From an uncultured Alphaproteobacteria bacterium (lineage in GTDB: Bacteria; Pseudomonadota; Alphaproteobacteria; Geminicoccales; Geminicoccaceae): a stretch of 64,000 nucleotides of DNA. The position numbers were made by a program, and so were the translations under genes. Location of the stretch: positions 1-64,000 of the forward strand of contig CALKJU010000051.1 in the NCBI GenBank assembly GCA_937995535.1, in the 5' to 3' direction. Below, in pieces: positions 46,226 to 53,801 of the stretch (its first letter is position 1; each line of letters starts with the position of its first letter). The notes beneath the pieces are model-generated. The model searched no databases, was not told where the DNA came from, and saw only the letters and a program-made list of their open reading frames with translations.

Positions 46226-47755
46226 ATGAGCTTTCGCGAGCACGACAGGAAGACCTTCATCGCCGATTCGGCCAGGGCCTATGCCCAGCGGCGGATCGGC
46301 AAGCGCGAGTTCCTGCGCCGCATGGGCCTCGCGGGCGTCGGCTTCTCGGCCTTCGCCGCGGGATTTCTCGGCGGCCAGCGGCCGGGCGGCGGGCTGCGGA
46401 TCAGCAAGCAGGCGTTGGCCCAGGACAGCGGGCCCGATCCCGAGATGATGAAGTGGCTGGCCGAGGTCGGCCGCCCCTTTGCCGGCACCACGATCCGCTA
46501 CACGTCCGAGGCGACCCCGCCGACGATCGTGCTGAGCCAGCTCGTCAAGGACGAGTTCACCGCGGCCACCGGGATCAATGTCGAGATCGAGATCGTCCCG
46601 CTCGAGCAGGTGCTGCAGAAGGCGACCCTCGACGTGCAGGGCCAGCTCGGCACCTACGACCTCTACTACCTCGACCAGTCGTGGATCGCGACGTTCTCCC
46701 CGGACATGGAGGATCCGCGCGCCTACTACGACGCCAAGCCCGACCTCGCCATGCCGGGCTTCGACTGGGACGACTTCAGCCCGCCGCTGGTCGACGGGAT
46801 CGCCAAGTTCGAAGGCCGGCTCGTCGGCATCCCCTTCGACATTCCCATCGCCATCCTGATGTACCGTAAGGACCTGTACGAGAAGCACGGTCTCAAGGTG
46901 CCGACGACGATGGACGAGTACATGGCCAACGTGAAGGCCATCCAGGCGGCGGAGAGCGCCAGCGGGATCTACGGAACTACCGGGCAGATGCGCTCCGGCC
47001 ACTACTCGCTGGAATGCGAGTGGACGATCTGGCTGTGGGGCAACGGCGGCTCGATCTTCAACGCCAGCGACATGTTCTCGGGCGGTGACGAGGAGGGCAT
47101 CCGCGGGCTCGAGTACATGATGGAGCTGTCGAAGAACTGCCCGCCCGGCGCGCTCACCTGGACCTGGGATGGCCAGGGACAGTCGGTCACCCAGGGAATC
47201 GCCGGCCAGTTGGTCTCGTGGGGCGAGTTCTTCCCCGGCTTCGACGGCACCGACAGCAAGGTGGTGGGCCTGATGGAGGCGGCGATCCCGCCCACCCCGA
47301 CGCGGGTACGGCCGTCGTCCGAGGCCGGCTTCGGCGAGATCCCGCACATCGGCCACCAGGGCGGCTCCACGCTCTCGCTGTCGAAATATTCGAGCAACCA
47401 AGAGGCCGCCTGGCTGTTCATGCAGTGGGCGACGAGCAAGGACGTGGTGGCACGCGGCTGCGTGCTCGGCGGCGGCGCCTCGCCGGTACGGCTGTCGGCC
47501 TTCGCCGATCCGCGCACCAAGGAGGCGGCGCGCGTCGGCCCCGGCACCACCCGGCACTTCCCGGCGATCGAGTACACCATCAACAATATGATGGGTTCGG
47601 AGCCGGACTTCCCGGCCTGGGCGGAGATGGCGAACAACCTGATCCCCGTCGAGTTGGGCAAGTACCTCAACGGTCAGACCAAGACTGCCGAGGAGTGCAT
47701 GGCGGCGATCGAAGGGCCGGCCAACGAGATGGCCGCACCCTTCCGCCGCACCTGA
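46226..47755 (+). CDS. Extracellular solute-binding protein (family 1)
   Basis: A 509-residue periplasmic binding protein, larger than most sugar-binding proteins (about 420). It has an N-terminal Tat-like signal (KREFLRRMGLAGVGF near 25-40, a KR instead of RR pair) after a long cytoplasmic leader. The domain contains TIRYTSEATPPTIVLSQLVK, YDLYYLDQSWIATFSPDMED and GNGGSIFNASDMFSGG, the pattern of CUT1 carbohydrate/polyol binding proteins. A GGAGGTAGGAG ribosome site suggests high expression. Followed by an 11-bp hairpin that may stabilise its message. Ligand unknown; a polyol is inferred from neighbours. Confidence 0.9.
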   Translation: MSFREHDRKTFIADSARAYAQRRIGKREFLRRMGLAGVGFSAFAAGFLGGQRPGGGLRISKQALAQDSGPDPEMMKWLAEVGRPFAGTTIRYTSEATPPTIVLSQLVKDEFTAATGINVEIEIVPLEQVLQKATLDVQGQLGTYDLYYLDQSWIATFSPDMEDPRAYYDAKPDLAMPGFDWDDFSPPLVDGIAKFEGRLVGIPFDIPIAILMYRKDLYEKHGLKVPTTMDEYMANVKAIQAAESASGIYGTTGQMRSGHYSLECEWTIWLWGNGGSIFNASDMFSGGDEEGIRGLEYMMELSKNCPPGALTWTWDGQGQSVTQGIAGQLVSWGEFFPGFDGTDSKVVGLMEAAIPPTPTRVRPSSEAGFGEIPHIGHQGGSTLSLSKYSSNQEAAWLFMQWATSKDVVARGCVLGGGASPVRLSAFADPRTKEAARVGPGTTRHFPAIEYTINNMMGSEPDFPAWAEMANNLIPVELGKYLNGQTKTAEECMAAIEGPANEMAAPFRRT

Positions 47756-47764
47756 GCGGGACGC

Positions 47765-47790
47765 GGGAGGTGGGGGCGACCCCACCTCCC
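47765..47790 (+). promoter_or_regulatory. GNRA-capped hairpin between binding protein and enzymes
   Basis: GGGAGGTGGGG (47765-47775) pairs perfectly with CCCCACCTCCC (47780-47790) over an 11-bp stem with the tetraloop GCGA. It begins nine bases after the binding-protein stop and ends nine bases before the FGGY kinase ATG, with the kinase ribosome site (GAAGG) directly after its 3' arm. There is no T-run, so it is best read as an mRNA stability or processing element that also limits translation of the downstream enzymes. Confidence 0.65.
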
Positions 47791-47799
47791 GAAGGTGCC

Positions 47800-49305
47800 A
47801 TGAGCGCGCACGATCTGGTCATCGGCATCGACAGCAGCACCACGGCGACCAAGGCGATCGCCTGGGACGCGCAGGGCCACGCCGTAGCCGAGGGTCGCAG
47901 CCCGCTGCCGCTGTCCAACCCGGCGCCCTCCTGCTTCGAGCAGGACCCCGAGGACTGGTGGCGCTCGCTGTGCGACGCGCTGCAGGAGCTTCGCCGGCAG
48001 GTCGACCTCGGCCGCGTCGCCGGCCTCGCCATCGCCAACCAGCGCGAGACGGTGGCGGCGCTGGATGCCGAGGGCCGGGCGCTGCGCCCCGCGATGCTGT
48101 GGCTCGACGAGCGCTGCCGTGAGGACGTGCGCATCCTGCGCGACGCGCTCGGCGCCGAGACCATCTTGCGGCTGATCGGCAAGACACCCGATCCGACCCC
48201 GGCGCTCTACGAACTGCACTGGATGCGTCGCTGCGAGCCCGACCTCTATCGGCGCGCCGCCCACTTCGTCGAGGTCCACGGCTATCTCGTCCACCGCCTC
48301 ACCGGGCAGTGGGTGACCAGCTGGGCCAGTGCCGACCCGCTCGGTGTCTACGATCTCGCCGGCAAGCGTTACGCCGAGCTGCTGCTCGAGGTCCTGGAGC
48401 TGCGGCCGGAGCAGTTCGCAGCCGCACGGCAACCCGGCACTCTCCTCGGCGAAGTCACCGCGGAGGCGGCGTCAGCGACCGGCCTGCCCTGCGGCACGCC
48501 GGTGATCGCCGGTGGCGGTGACGGCCAAGCCTCCGGGCTCGGGGTCGCGGTGCTGGGACCGGGTCGCGCCTATCTCAACCTGGGCACCGCTGCGGTCTCC
48601 GGTGTGTACGGCGACACCTACGCCACGAGCCCGGCCTGGCGCACCCTTACCAGCCTGTCAGGCGGGGGATACATCTACGAGCTGTGCCTGCGAACCGGTA
48701 CCTTTCTCACCGACTGGCTGGTCAAGGGTCTCCTCGACGACGACTACGCCCGCCTGGAACGCGCGGCCGCGGGCTTGCCGATCGGCGCCGCAGGGCTGCT
48801 GCTGCAGCCATACTGGAGCGGTTCGATGACGCCCTACTGGGACGCCGAGGCGCGCGGCAGCATCGTCGGCCTGAGCGCGGAGCATGGCCGGGCGCACCTC
48901 TATCGCGCCAAGATGGAAGGGGTCGCCCTCGACCTCGCGATGGGCTTCGCCGGCATCCGGGCCGCCGGCGTCGCGGTCGACGAGATCGTCGCCATCGGCG
49001 GCGGCTCGCGCTCGGATCTGTGGCTGCAGATCGTGGCCGACGCCACCGGCACGCCCGTGCGTCGCTCACCGACGGCCGAGGCCAGCGCCCTCGGCGCCGG
49101 TGTCGTCGCCGCAGTCGGCGTCGGTTGGTTCCCGACCGCGGGAGAGGCCGCCCGCGCCATGTCGCAGGCGACCGTTCCCGGTGCGCTGCCCGACGCGCGC
49201 CGCGCCGCCCGCTACGCCGAGCTGCGCCGAATCTACGAGAAGCTCTATCCGGCACTGCGGGAGGTCATGGGCGAGCTCGCGGTCTTCAAGGCATCGGCCC
49301 CGTGA
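47800..49305 (+). CDS. FGGY-family carbohydrate kinase 2
   Basis: A 501-residue sugar/polyol kinase with ATP motif VIGIDSSTTATKAIAWDAQG, catalytic Asp in VIAGGGDGQASGLG, PYWSGSMTPYWDAEARG and IVAIGGGSRSDLWLQIVADA. It is paralogous to the kinase at 38.4-39.9 kb. Both differ from textbook xylulokinase in the DSSTTATKA opening. First enzyme gene after the ABC transporter genes, so it is likely to phosphorylate the imported polyol, the role of EryA in erythritol loci. Overlaps the next gene by four bases (GTGA). Confidence 0.9.
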   Translation: MSAHDLVIGIDSSTTATKAIAWDAQGHAVAEGRSPLPLSNPAPSCFEQDPEDWWRSLCDALQELRRQVDLGRVAGLAIANQRETVAALDAEGRALRPAMLWLDERCREDVRILRDALGAETILRLIGKTPDPTPALYELHWMRRCEPDLYRRAAHFVEVHGYLVHRLTGQWVTSWASADPLGVYDLAGKRYAELLLEVLELRPEQFAAARQPGTLLGEVTAEAASATGLPCGTPVIAGGGDGQASGLGVAVLGPGRAYLNLGTAAVSGVYGDTYATSPAWRTLTSLSGGGYIYELCLRTGTFLTDWLVKGLLDDDYARLERAAAGLPIGAAGLLLQPYWSGSMTPYWDAEARGSIVGLSAEHGRAHLYRAKMEGVALDLAMGFAGIRAAGVAVDEIVAIGGGSRSDLWLQIVADATGTPVRRSPTAEASALGAGVVAAVGVGWFPTAGEAARAMSQATVPGALPDARRAARYAELRRIYEKLYPALREVMGELAVFKASAP

Positions 49306-50597
49306 TCGGTGGTGCCGAGCTGATCCGCGACTTCGTCGCCGGCCGCTACCGCGACCCGGCGACCGGCGCGCCCGTCCACTGCCCGATCCGTGTCGTCGCC
49401 ATCGAGGACAGCCTCGCCGGCGCGGAGGCGGAGCTGGTCGCGCATGCCGGGCTCTCGGGCACGCTCGCCGTCGTCGCCGATCCGGCGACCCATGCCGCGC
49501 TCGGTGCGCGGGTGCAGGCAGCACTGCGCGGATCGCGGAGCATCGTCCTCGAGCGTCCCCGGAGCGATTCGGAGACGGTGGCGGCGCTCCAAGACCTTGC
49601 CGGGTTCGCCGACGGCCTCGTCGCGGTCGGCTCCGGCACCATCAACGATCTGGTCAAGACGGTCGCGCATTCAACGGGTCGGCCGTGTGCCGTGTTCGCC
49701 ACCGCCGCTTCGATGAACGGGTACACGACCAGCACCGTGTCGCTGACCCGTGGCGGCTTCAAGGTCAGCGAGAAGGCCAAGGCGCCGGTCGGCGTGTTCT
49801 TCGATCTCGACGTGCTGTGCGCGGCGCCGCCGCGGCTCGCCGCCGCCGGGCTCGGGGATTCCCTCTGCCGGTCCCCAGCCCAGATCGACTGGCGTCTGGC
49901 TGACCGGCTGCTCGGCGCGGGCTACAGCGAGACGCCGTTCGCCCTGCAGAAGGCCGACGAGCCGGTGCTGCTCCAAGGGGCCGTCGGGCTGCGAGACGGG
50001 GACCGAGCCGCCATGCGGGCGCTGGTCCACATCCTCGTGCTCACCGGGCTCGGCGTCTGCATCACCGGCACCAGCCACCACGGCTCGATGGGCGAGCACC
50101 TGATCAGTCACTATGTCGACATGTTCGCGCGCCCACATCCCGGAAGCTTCCACGGGGAGCAGGTCGGCGTGGCGTCGCTGGTCATGCGGCGACTGCAGGA
50201 CCGCGTGTTACGCGCGGAGCATCCGCCGAAACTGCGCCCACTGCCGATCGACCCGGACTCGCTGCGCCGGCGCTACGGGGCGGCCGCGGAGGCCTGCGCG
50301 GCCGAGCTCGCCGGCAAGGCGCTCGATGGTGCCACCTGCGACCGCCTGAACGCTTGGCTCGACACGCACTGGCAGGCGCTGCGCGCCGAGCTGGCCGAGG
50401 TCGCACTCCGGCCGGATCTCTTGCAGACCGTGCTCGCGGCGGCGGGCGCGCCGACGAGCGGCGCCGGCCTCGGCCTGCCGGAGTCCTTCTGGCGCGACGC
50501 GATCTGTCACGCGCGCGGGGTACGCAATCGTTTCTCCATGCTCGACGTGGCGGCCCATGCCGGGCTGCTCGACGATTTCGCCGCGGGAGAAGGCTGA
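49302..50597 (+). CDS. Glycerol-1-phosphate-dehydrogenase-like enzyme
   Basis: A 431-residue member of the iron/zinc alcohol-dehydrogenase fold (EgsA/AraM, COG0371), normally NAD(P)H-dependent reduction of dihydroxyacetone phosphate to sn-glycerol-1-phosphate. The nucleotide loop is VGSGTINDLVKTVAHSTGRP with FATAASMNGYTTSTVSL. Metal ligands are suggested by GLGDSLCRSPAQIDW (Asp), SHHGSMGEHLISHYVDMF (His) and PGSFHGEQVGV (His). In bacteria such genes often sit in sugar loci (AraM of arabinose operons). Beside a polyol kinase it probably oxidises a polyol phosphate. Starts with GTG. Confidence 0.87.
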   Translation: MIGGAELIRDFVAGRYRDPATGAPVHCPIRVVAIEDSLAGAEAELVAHAGLSGTLAVVADPATHAALGARVQAALRGSRSIVLERPRSDSETVAALQDLAGFADGLVAVGSGTINDLVKTVAHSTGRPCAVFATAASMNGYTTSTVSLTRGGFKVSEKAKAPVGVFFDLDVLCAAPPRLAAAGLGDSLCRSPAQIDWRLADRLLGAGYSETPFALQKADEPVLLQGAVGLRDGDRAAMRALVHILVLTGLGVCITGTSHHGSMGEHLISHYVDMFARPHPGSFHGEQVGVASLVMRRLQDRVLRAEHPPKLRPLPIDPDSLRRRYGAAAEACAAELAGKALDGATCDRLNAWLDTHWQALRAELAEVALRPDLLQTVLAAAGAPTSGAGLGLPESFWRDAICHARGVRNRFSMLDVAAHAGLLDDFAAGEG

Positions 50598-50598
50598 C

Positions 50599-51648
50599 TT
50601 GGCCGTGGTCCTGATCCTCGGCGCCGGCGTGATGGGCACGGCCTTCGCTACGCCACTCGGCGACGCGGGCAACGAGGTGCGGCTCGTCGGCACCCACCTC
50701 GATGCCGAAATCATCGAGCGGATTCGCGCCGACGGGGTCCATCCGCGCTTGCGAACCCGCGTCCACGAGCGCGTGCGCGCCTACCACCATCACGAACTGG
50801 ACCTTGCCCTTGGCGACGAGGTCGTGCTGATCGTCCTCGGTGTCAGCTCGCCGGGCGTGCCGTGGGCTGTCGAGCGCCTGCGCGGCCGCCTGCCCGGGGC
50901 ACGTCTCGTCCTGTTGCTGACGAAAGGACTCGAGACGCATAGTGGCACGCTGCGCACCTTTCCCGAGCCGGTGGAGGAGGCGTTGGGCGTGCCGTGCGGC
51001 GCCATCGCAGGTCCGTGCATTGCCCAGGAGCTGGCCGTCCGCCGCGTATCGGCGGTCGTCTGCACCTTTGCGCGGCCCGAGCCGATCGCGGTCGTGCGAA
51101 GGCTGGTCGAGGTGCCCTACTACCTGGTACGCGGCTCGACCGATCGGACCGGCGTGGAGGTGTGCGCGGCGGCAAAGAACTTCTTCACCGTCGGGATCGG
51201 CGCCGGCAACGCGCCGGAGCCGGCCGCCAGCGGTGCCGCCGCTTTCAACCACGCTGCGGCCCTGTTCGCGCAGGCGATGCTGGAGATGGCCGACCTCAAC
51301 GCCGCGCTGGGCGGTCGCCCCGAGACGGTGCACGGGCTGGCTGGGGTCGGCGACCTCTATGTGACCGTCCAGGGCGGCCGCAACAGTCGGCTCGGCCGCC
51401 ATCTCGGCGCCGGGCTCCGTTACAGCGAGGTGATGGCCGGCCCGATGGCCGGCGAGACGGTCGAGGGTGCCCTGCTCGCCCAGGAGGTCGGGCCGACCCT
51501 GCTCTCGATGATGGCCGACGGCGCCCTCAGCGCAGCGCGGCTGCCGCTAGCCCGGGCGATCGTCGAGGCGATCGCGGCGGATCGGCCGCTGGACATTCCC
51601 TGGGCGGCGCTGCATCGCCAAGCCGAACTTTACGGGGGAGGAGCGTGA
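50599..51648 (+). CDS. NAD(P)-dependent glycerol-3-phosphate-dehydrogenase-like enzyme
   Basis: A 349-residue GpsA-type dehydrogenase. The Rossmann motif is ILGAGVMGTAFATPLGDAGN; the substrate region has AAKNFFTVGIGAGN (family: Lys-Asn catalytic pair), VLLLTKGLETHSGT and AIAGPCIAQELAVRRVSAVV. The late GVGDLYVTVQGGRNSRLGRH is the conserved C-terminal signature. TTG start one base after the upstream stop, with GGGAGAAGG before it. A housekeeping gpsA would normally be elsewhere (near tsaD); this copy inside a sugar operon probably handles a related polyol phosphate. Confidence 0.88.
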   Translation: MAVVLILGAGVMGTAFATPLGDAGNEVRLVGTHLDAEIIERIRADGVHPRLRTRVHERVRAYHHHELDLALGDEVVLIVLGVSSPGVPWAVERLRGRLPGARLVLLLTKGLETHSGTLRTFPEPVEEALGVPCGAIAGPCIAQELAVRRVSAVVCTFARPEPIAVVRRLVEVPYYLVRGSTDRTGVEVCAAAKNFFTVGIGAGNAPEPAASGAAAFNHAAALFAQAMLEMADLNAALGGRPETVHGLAGVGDLYVTVQGGRNSRLGRHLGAGLRYSEVMAGPMAGETVEGALLAQEVGPTLLSMMADGALSAARLPLARAIVEAIAADRPLDIPWAALHRQAELYGGGA

Positions 51649-52103
51649 CGAAGATCGTGATCGGCGCCGACCATCTGGGCGTCGAGCTGAAGCGGGCAAT
51701 TGTCGAGCACCTCCGTGCCAAGGGGCACGAGGTCACCGATCTCGGCGTCGACAGCGTGGAGGCGGTCGACTATCCCGACATCGCCAAACCGCTGGCGGAG
51801 CGCGTGGCCAGCGGCGACTTCCCGCGCGGGATCCTGATCTGCGGCACCGGCGCGGGGATGGCGATCACCGCCAACAAGGTGCCGGGCGTGCGTGCGGTCT
51901 GCGTGCAGGATCCCTATACGGCCGAGCGTGCGATCGCCAGCAACAACGCCCAGGTGATCACCCTGGGGGCGCAGATCACCGGGGCGCCGGTGGCGCGGAT
52001 GCTGGTCGACATCTGGCTGGCCAACGAGTTCCAGGGCGGGCGGTCGACGCCCAAGGTGGCGAAGATCGACGCTGTCGATGCCCTGTACCGTAAGGCCGGT
52101 TGA
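51645..52103 (+). CDS. rpiB: RpiB/LacAB-family sugar-phosphate isomerase
   Basis: A 152-residue isomerase that interconverts ribose-5-phosphate and ribulose-5-phosphate or, in erythritol pathways, erythrulose-4-phosphate and erythrose-4-phosphate. Motifs: IVIGADHLGVELKRAIVEHL, catalytic Cys in ILICGTGAGMAITANKVPGV and the SNNAQVITLGAQ segment. GTG start overlapping the previous stop, GGGGGAGGAG ribosome site. Placed between polyol-phosphate dehydrogenases and a SorC regulator, just as eryI-type genes accompany erythritol operons. Confidence 0.92.
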   Translation: MTKIVIGADHLGVELKRAIVEHLRAKGHEVTDLGVDSVEAVDYPDIAKPLAERVASGDFPRGILICGTGAGMAITANKVPGVRAVCVQDPYTAERAIASNNAQVITLGAQITGAPVARMLVDIWLANEFQGGRSTPKVAKIDAVDALYRKAG

Positions 52104-52115
52104 GCAGGCGGCGCC

Positions 52116-53084
52116 GTGCGATCGGAGGGCTTGGTGGAGGACAGCGACGGCTGGGGGGCCGAGGAGCAACAGCGCACACGGATCGCCTGGCTTTACTATG
52201 TCGAGGGCCAGACCCAGGCCGAGATCGCCCACCGGCTCGGCATCAACCGGATCAAAGTCAACCGCGAACTGGCGATCTGCCGCGACACGGGACTCGTGCA
52301 GATCCGCATCAACGGCCGGCTCGCCTCCTGCGTGGAACACGAGAGGGCGTTGGAACGCCGTTACCGCCTCAAGGAGGCGATCGTCGTTCCCTCGCCGACG
52401 CCCGGCCGCGAGCTCTACCAAACGCTTGGTATGGCGACCGGCAACTGGGTCTCGGACCGACTCCGGCCGGGGCAGACCATCGCCATCGGCTGGGGCCGGA
52501 CGCTGCTGTGGAGTGTGCGCTCGATCCGCCGTCGCCAACTCGGCGGCATCACGGTCGTCTCGCTGCTCGGCGGGCTCGGCCGGGGCTCGGAGATCAACAC
52601 CTACGAGACCGCCTCGCGCTTCGCCGAAGCGCTGGGTGCGCAATGCTACTACATGGCCGCGCCGACCTATGCGAGCACCCCTGAGCTGCGAGACATGCTC
52701 ATGGAGCAGGCCGGCGTCGCCGAGAACTATGCGCGCGGGCGCAAGGCGGACCTCGCTGTGGTCAGTGTCGGCTCGCTCGCTCCGGGCAGCACGATGCGCA
52801 AGCTCGGCCTGCTGACCGAGAACGAGATCGACTCGCTGAGCGCCGCGGGCGCGGTGGGCGATCTCCTCGGGCACTGGATCGACGCCGCCGGCCAGATCAT
52901 CGACCACCCGTTGAACCGCCGCGTGGTGGGCCTTCCGCCGAGCGATCTCGCACAGCTCCCTGTGGCGGCGCTGGCCTCCGGCGGACCGACCAAAACCCAG
53001 GCGATCCGCGGCGCGCTGCTTGGCGGCTACTGCAACGTGCTGATCACCGACGAGGACACGGCCGCGCGCCTGCTCGAGAACTGA
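52116..53084 (+). CDS. SorC/DeoR-type sugar-sensing transcriptional regulator
   Basis: A 322-residue regulator with an N-terminal helix-turn-helix (about 20-62: IAWLYYVEGQTQAEIAHRLG, INRIKVNRELAICRDTGLVQ) and a C-terminal sugar-phosphate-sensing domain (about 80-320) of the SorC family, with ITVVSLLGGLGRG and GYCNVLITDEDTAARLL. EryD, the erythritol repressor, belongs to this family. Last gene of the operon, 12 bases after rpiB, which favours autoregulation, perhaps via the palindrome at 44284-44302. GTG start; a second GTG at 52134 is possible. Confidence 0.9.
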   Translation: MRSEGLVEDSDGWGAEEQQRTRIAWLYYVEGQTQAEIAHRLGINRIKVNRELAICRDTGLVQIRINGRLASCVEHERALERRYRLKEAIVVPSPTPGRELYQTLGMATGNWVSDRLRPGQTIAIGWGRTLLWSVRSIRRRQLGGITVVSLLGGLGRGSEINTYETASRFAEALGAQCYYMAAPTYASTPELRDMLMEQAGVAENYARGRKADLAVVSVGSLAPGSTMRKLGLLTENEIDSLSAAGAVGDLLGHWIDAAGQIIDHPLNRRVVGLPPSDLAQLPVAALASGGPTKTQAIRGALLGGYCNVLITDEDTAARLLEN

Positions 53085-53090
53085 ACCGTC

Positions 53091-53792
53091 TCAGCCCCTT
53101 GGCCGCATCGTCTCGTCGAAATCGTCCAGGCTCGGAAAGGGCAAGGGTGCCAGCGAGTCGAGGCGGCGCAGATGCGCGGCGAACGCGGCGAGATAGTCAG
53201 CCCGCACCTCGTCCGTGACGTAGGGCACGTGCCAGGCGACGAACGGCGGCAGCACCTCGAGCCCGACATAGGCCAGCGTGCCCTGCAGCAGCGGGCGGAG
53301 CATGTGCTCGAGCGGGCCGTGGACGGCGTCGGGGCCGAACATGTGCTCACGCCCACCGAGCGTGACCGCGACCAGCGCCCTGCGGCCCCTGAGCCCGCCG
53401 CGATCGTAGAAGCGCCGCCCGCCATAAGTGACGCCCGACAAGAGCACCCGGTCGATCCAGCCCTTGAGGATCGCCGGCGGGGCGAACCAGAACAGCGGGA
53501 AGACGAGCAGCAGAAGCTCGCACCACAAGAGCTTGTCCAGCTCGTGACGGATGTCCGGAGCGAGCCCGCCCAACGCCTCGTTGTGCCGTTGCTCCAGCGC
53601 GTAGTTGAGGTAGTCCGGGTCGCGGCGAAAGGCGAAGTCAGCGGCCTTCGCCAGAGGGTCGAAGCCCATGGCGTAGAGATCCGAGATCTCGACCCGGTGT
53701 CCGTCGGCGCGAAGCGTCGCGACCGCGCGGTCCTTGAGCGCGGCGCAGAACGAGCGCGGCTCGGGATGGGCGTGGACGAGGAGGACCTGCAT
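53091..53792 (-). CDS. NAD(P)H:quinone oxidoreductase, flavodoxin-like fold
   Basis: A 233-residue FMN/FAD reductase of the MdaB/KefF/NQO1 type that reduces quinones by two electrons. Family segments: QVLLVHAHPEPRSFCAALKD at the N-terminus, LLLVFPLFWFAPPAILKGWI and VTYGGRRFYDRGGLRGRRAL with the flavin-binding loop. Cytosolic. Its 3' end is six bases from the convergent SorC gene stop. It is ten bases downstream of the SulP gene on the same strand and likely co-transcribed with it. Confidence 0.88.
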   Translation of the reverse strand: MQVLLVHAHPEPRSFCAALKDRAVATLRADGHRVEISDLYAMGFDPLAKAADFAFRRDPDYLNYALEQRHNEALGGLAPDIRHELDKLLWCELLLLVFPLFWFAPPAILKGWIDRVLLSGVTYGGRRFYDRGGLRGRRALVAVTLGGREHMFGPDAVHGPLEHMLRPLLQGTLAYVGLEVLPPFVAWHVPYVTDEVRADYLAAFAAHLRRLDSLAPLPFPSLDDFDETMRPRG

Positions 53793-53801
53793 CGCCGCGG
53801 C

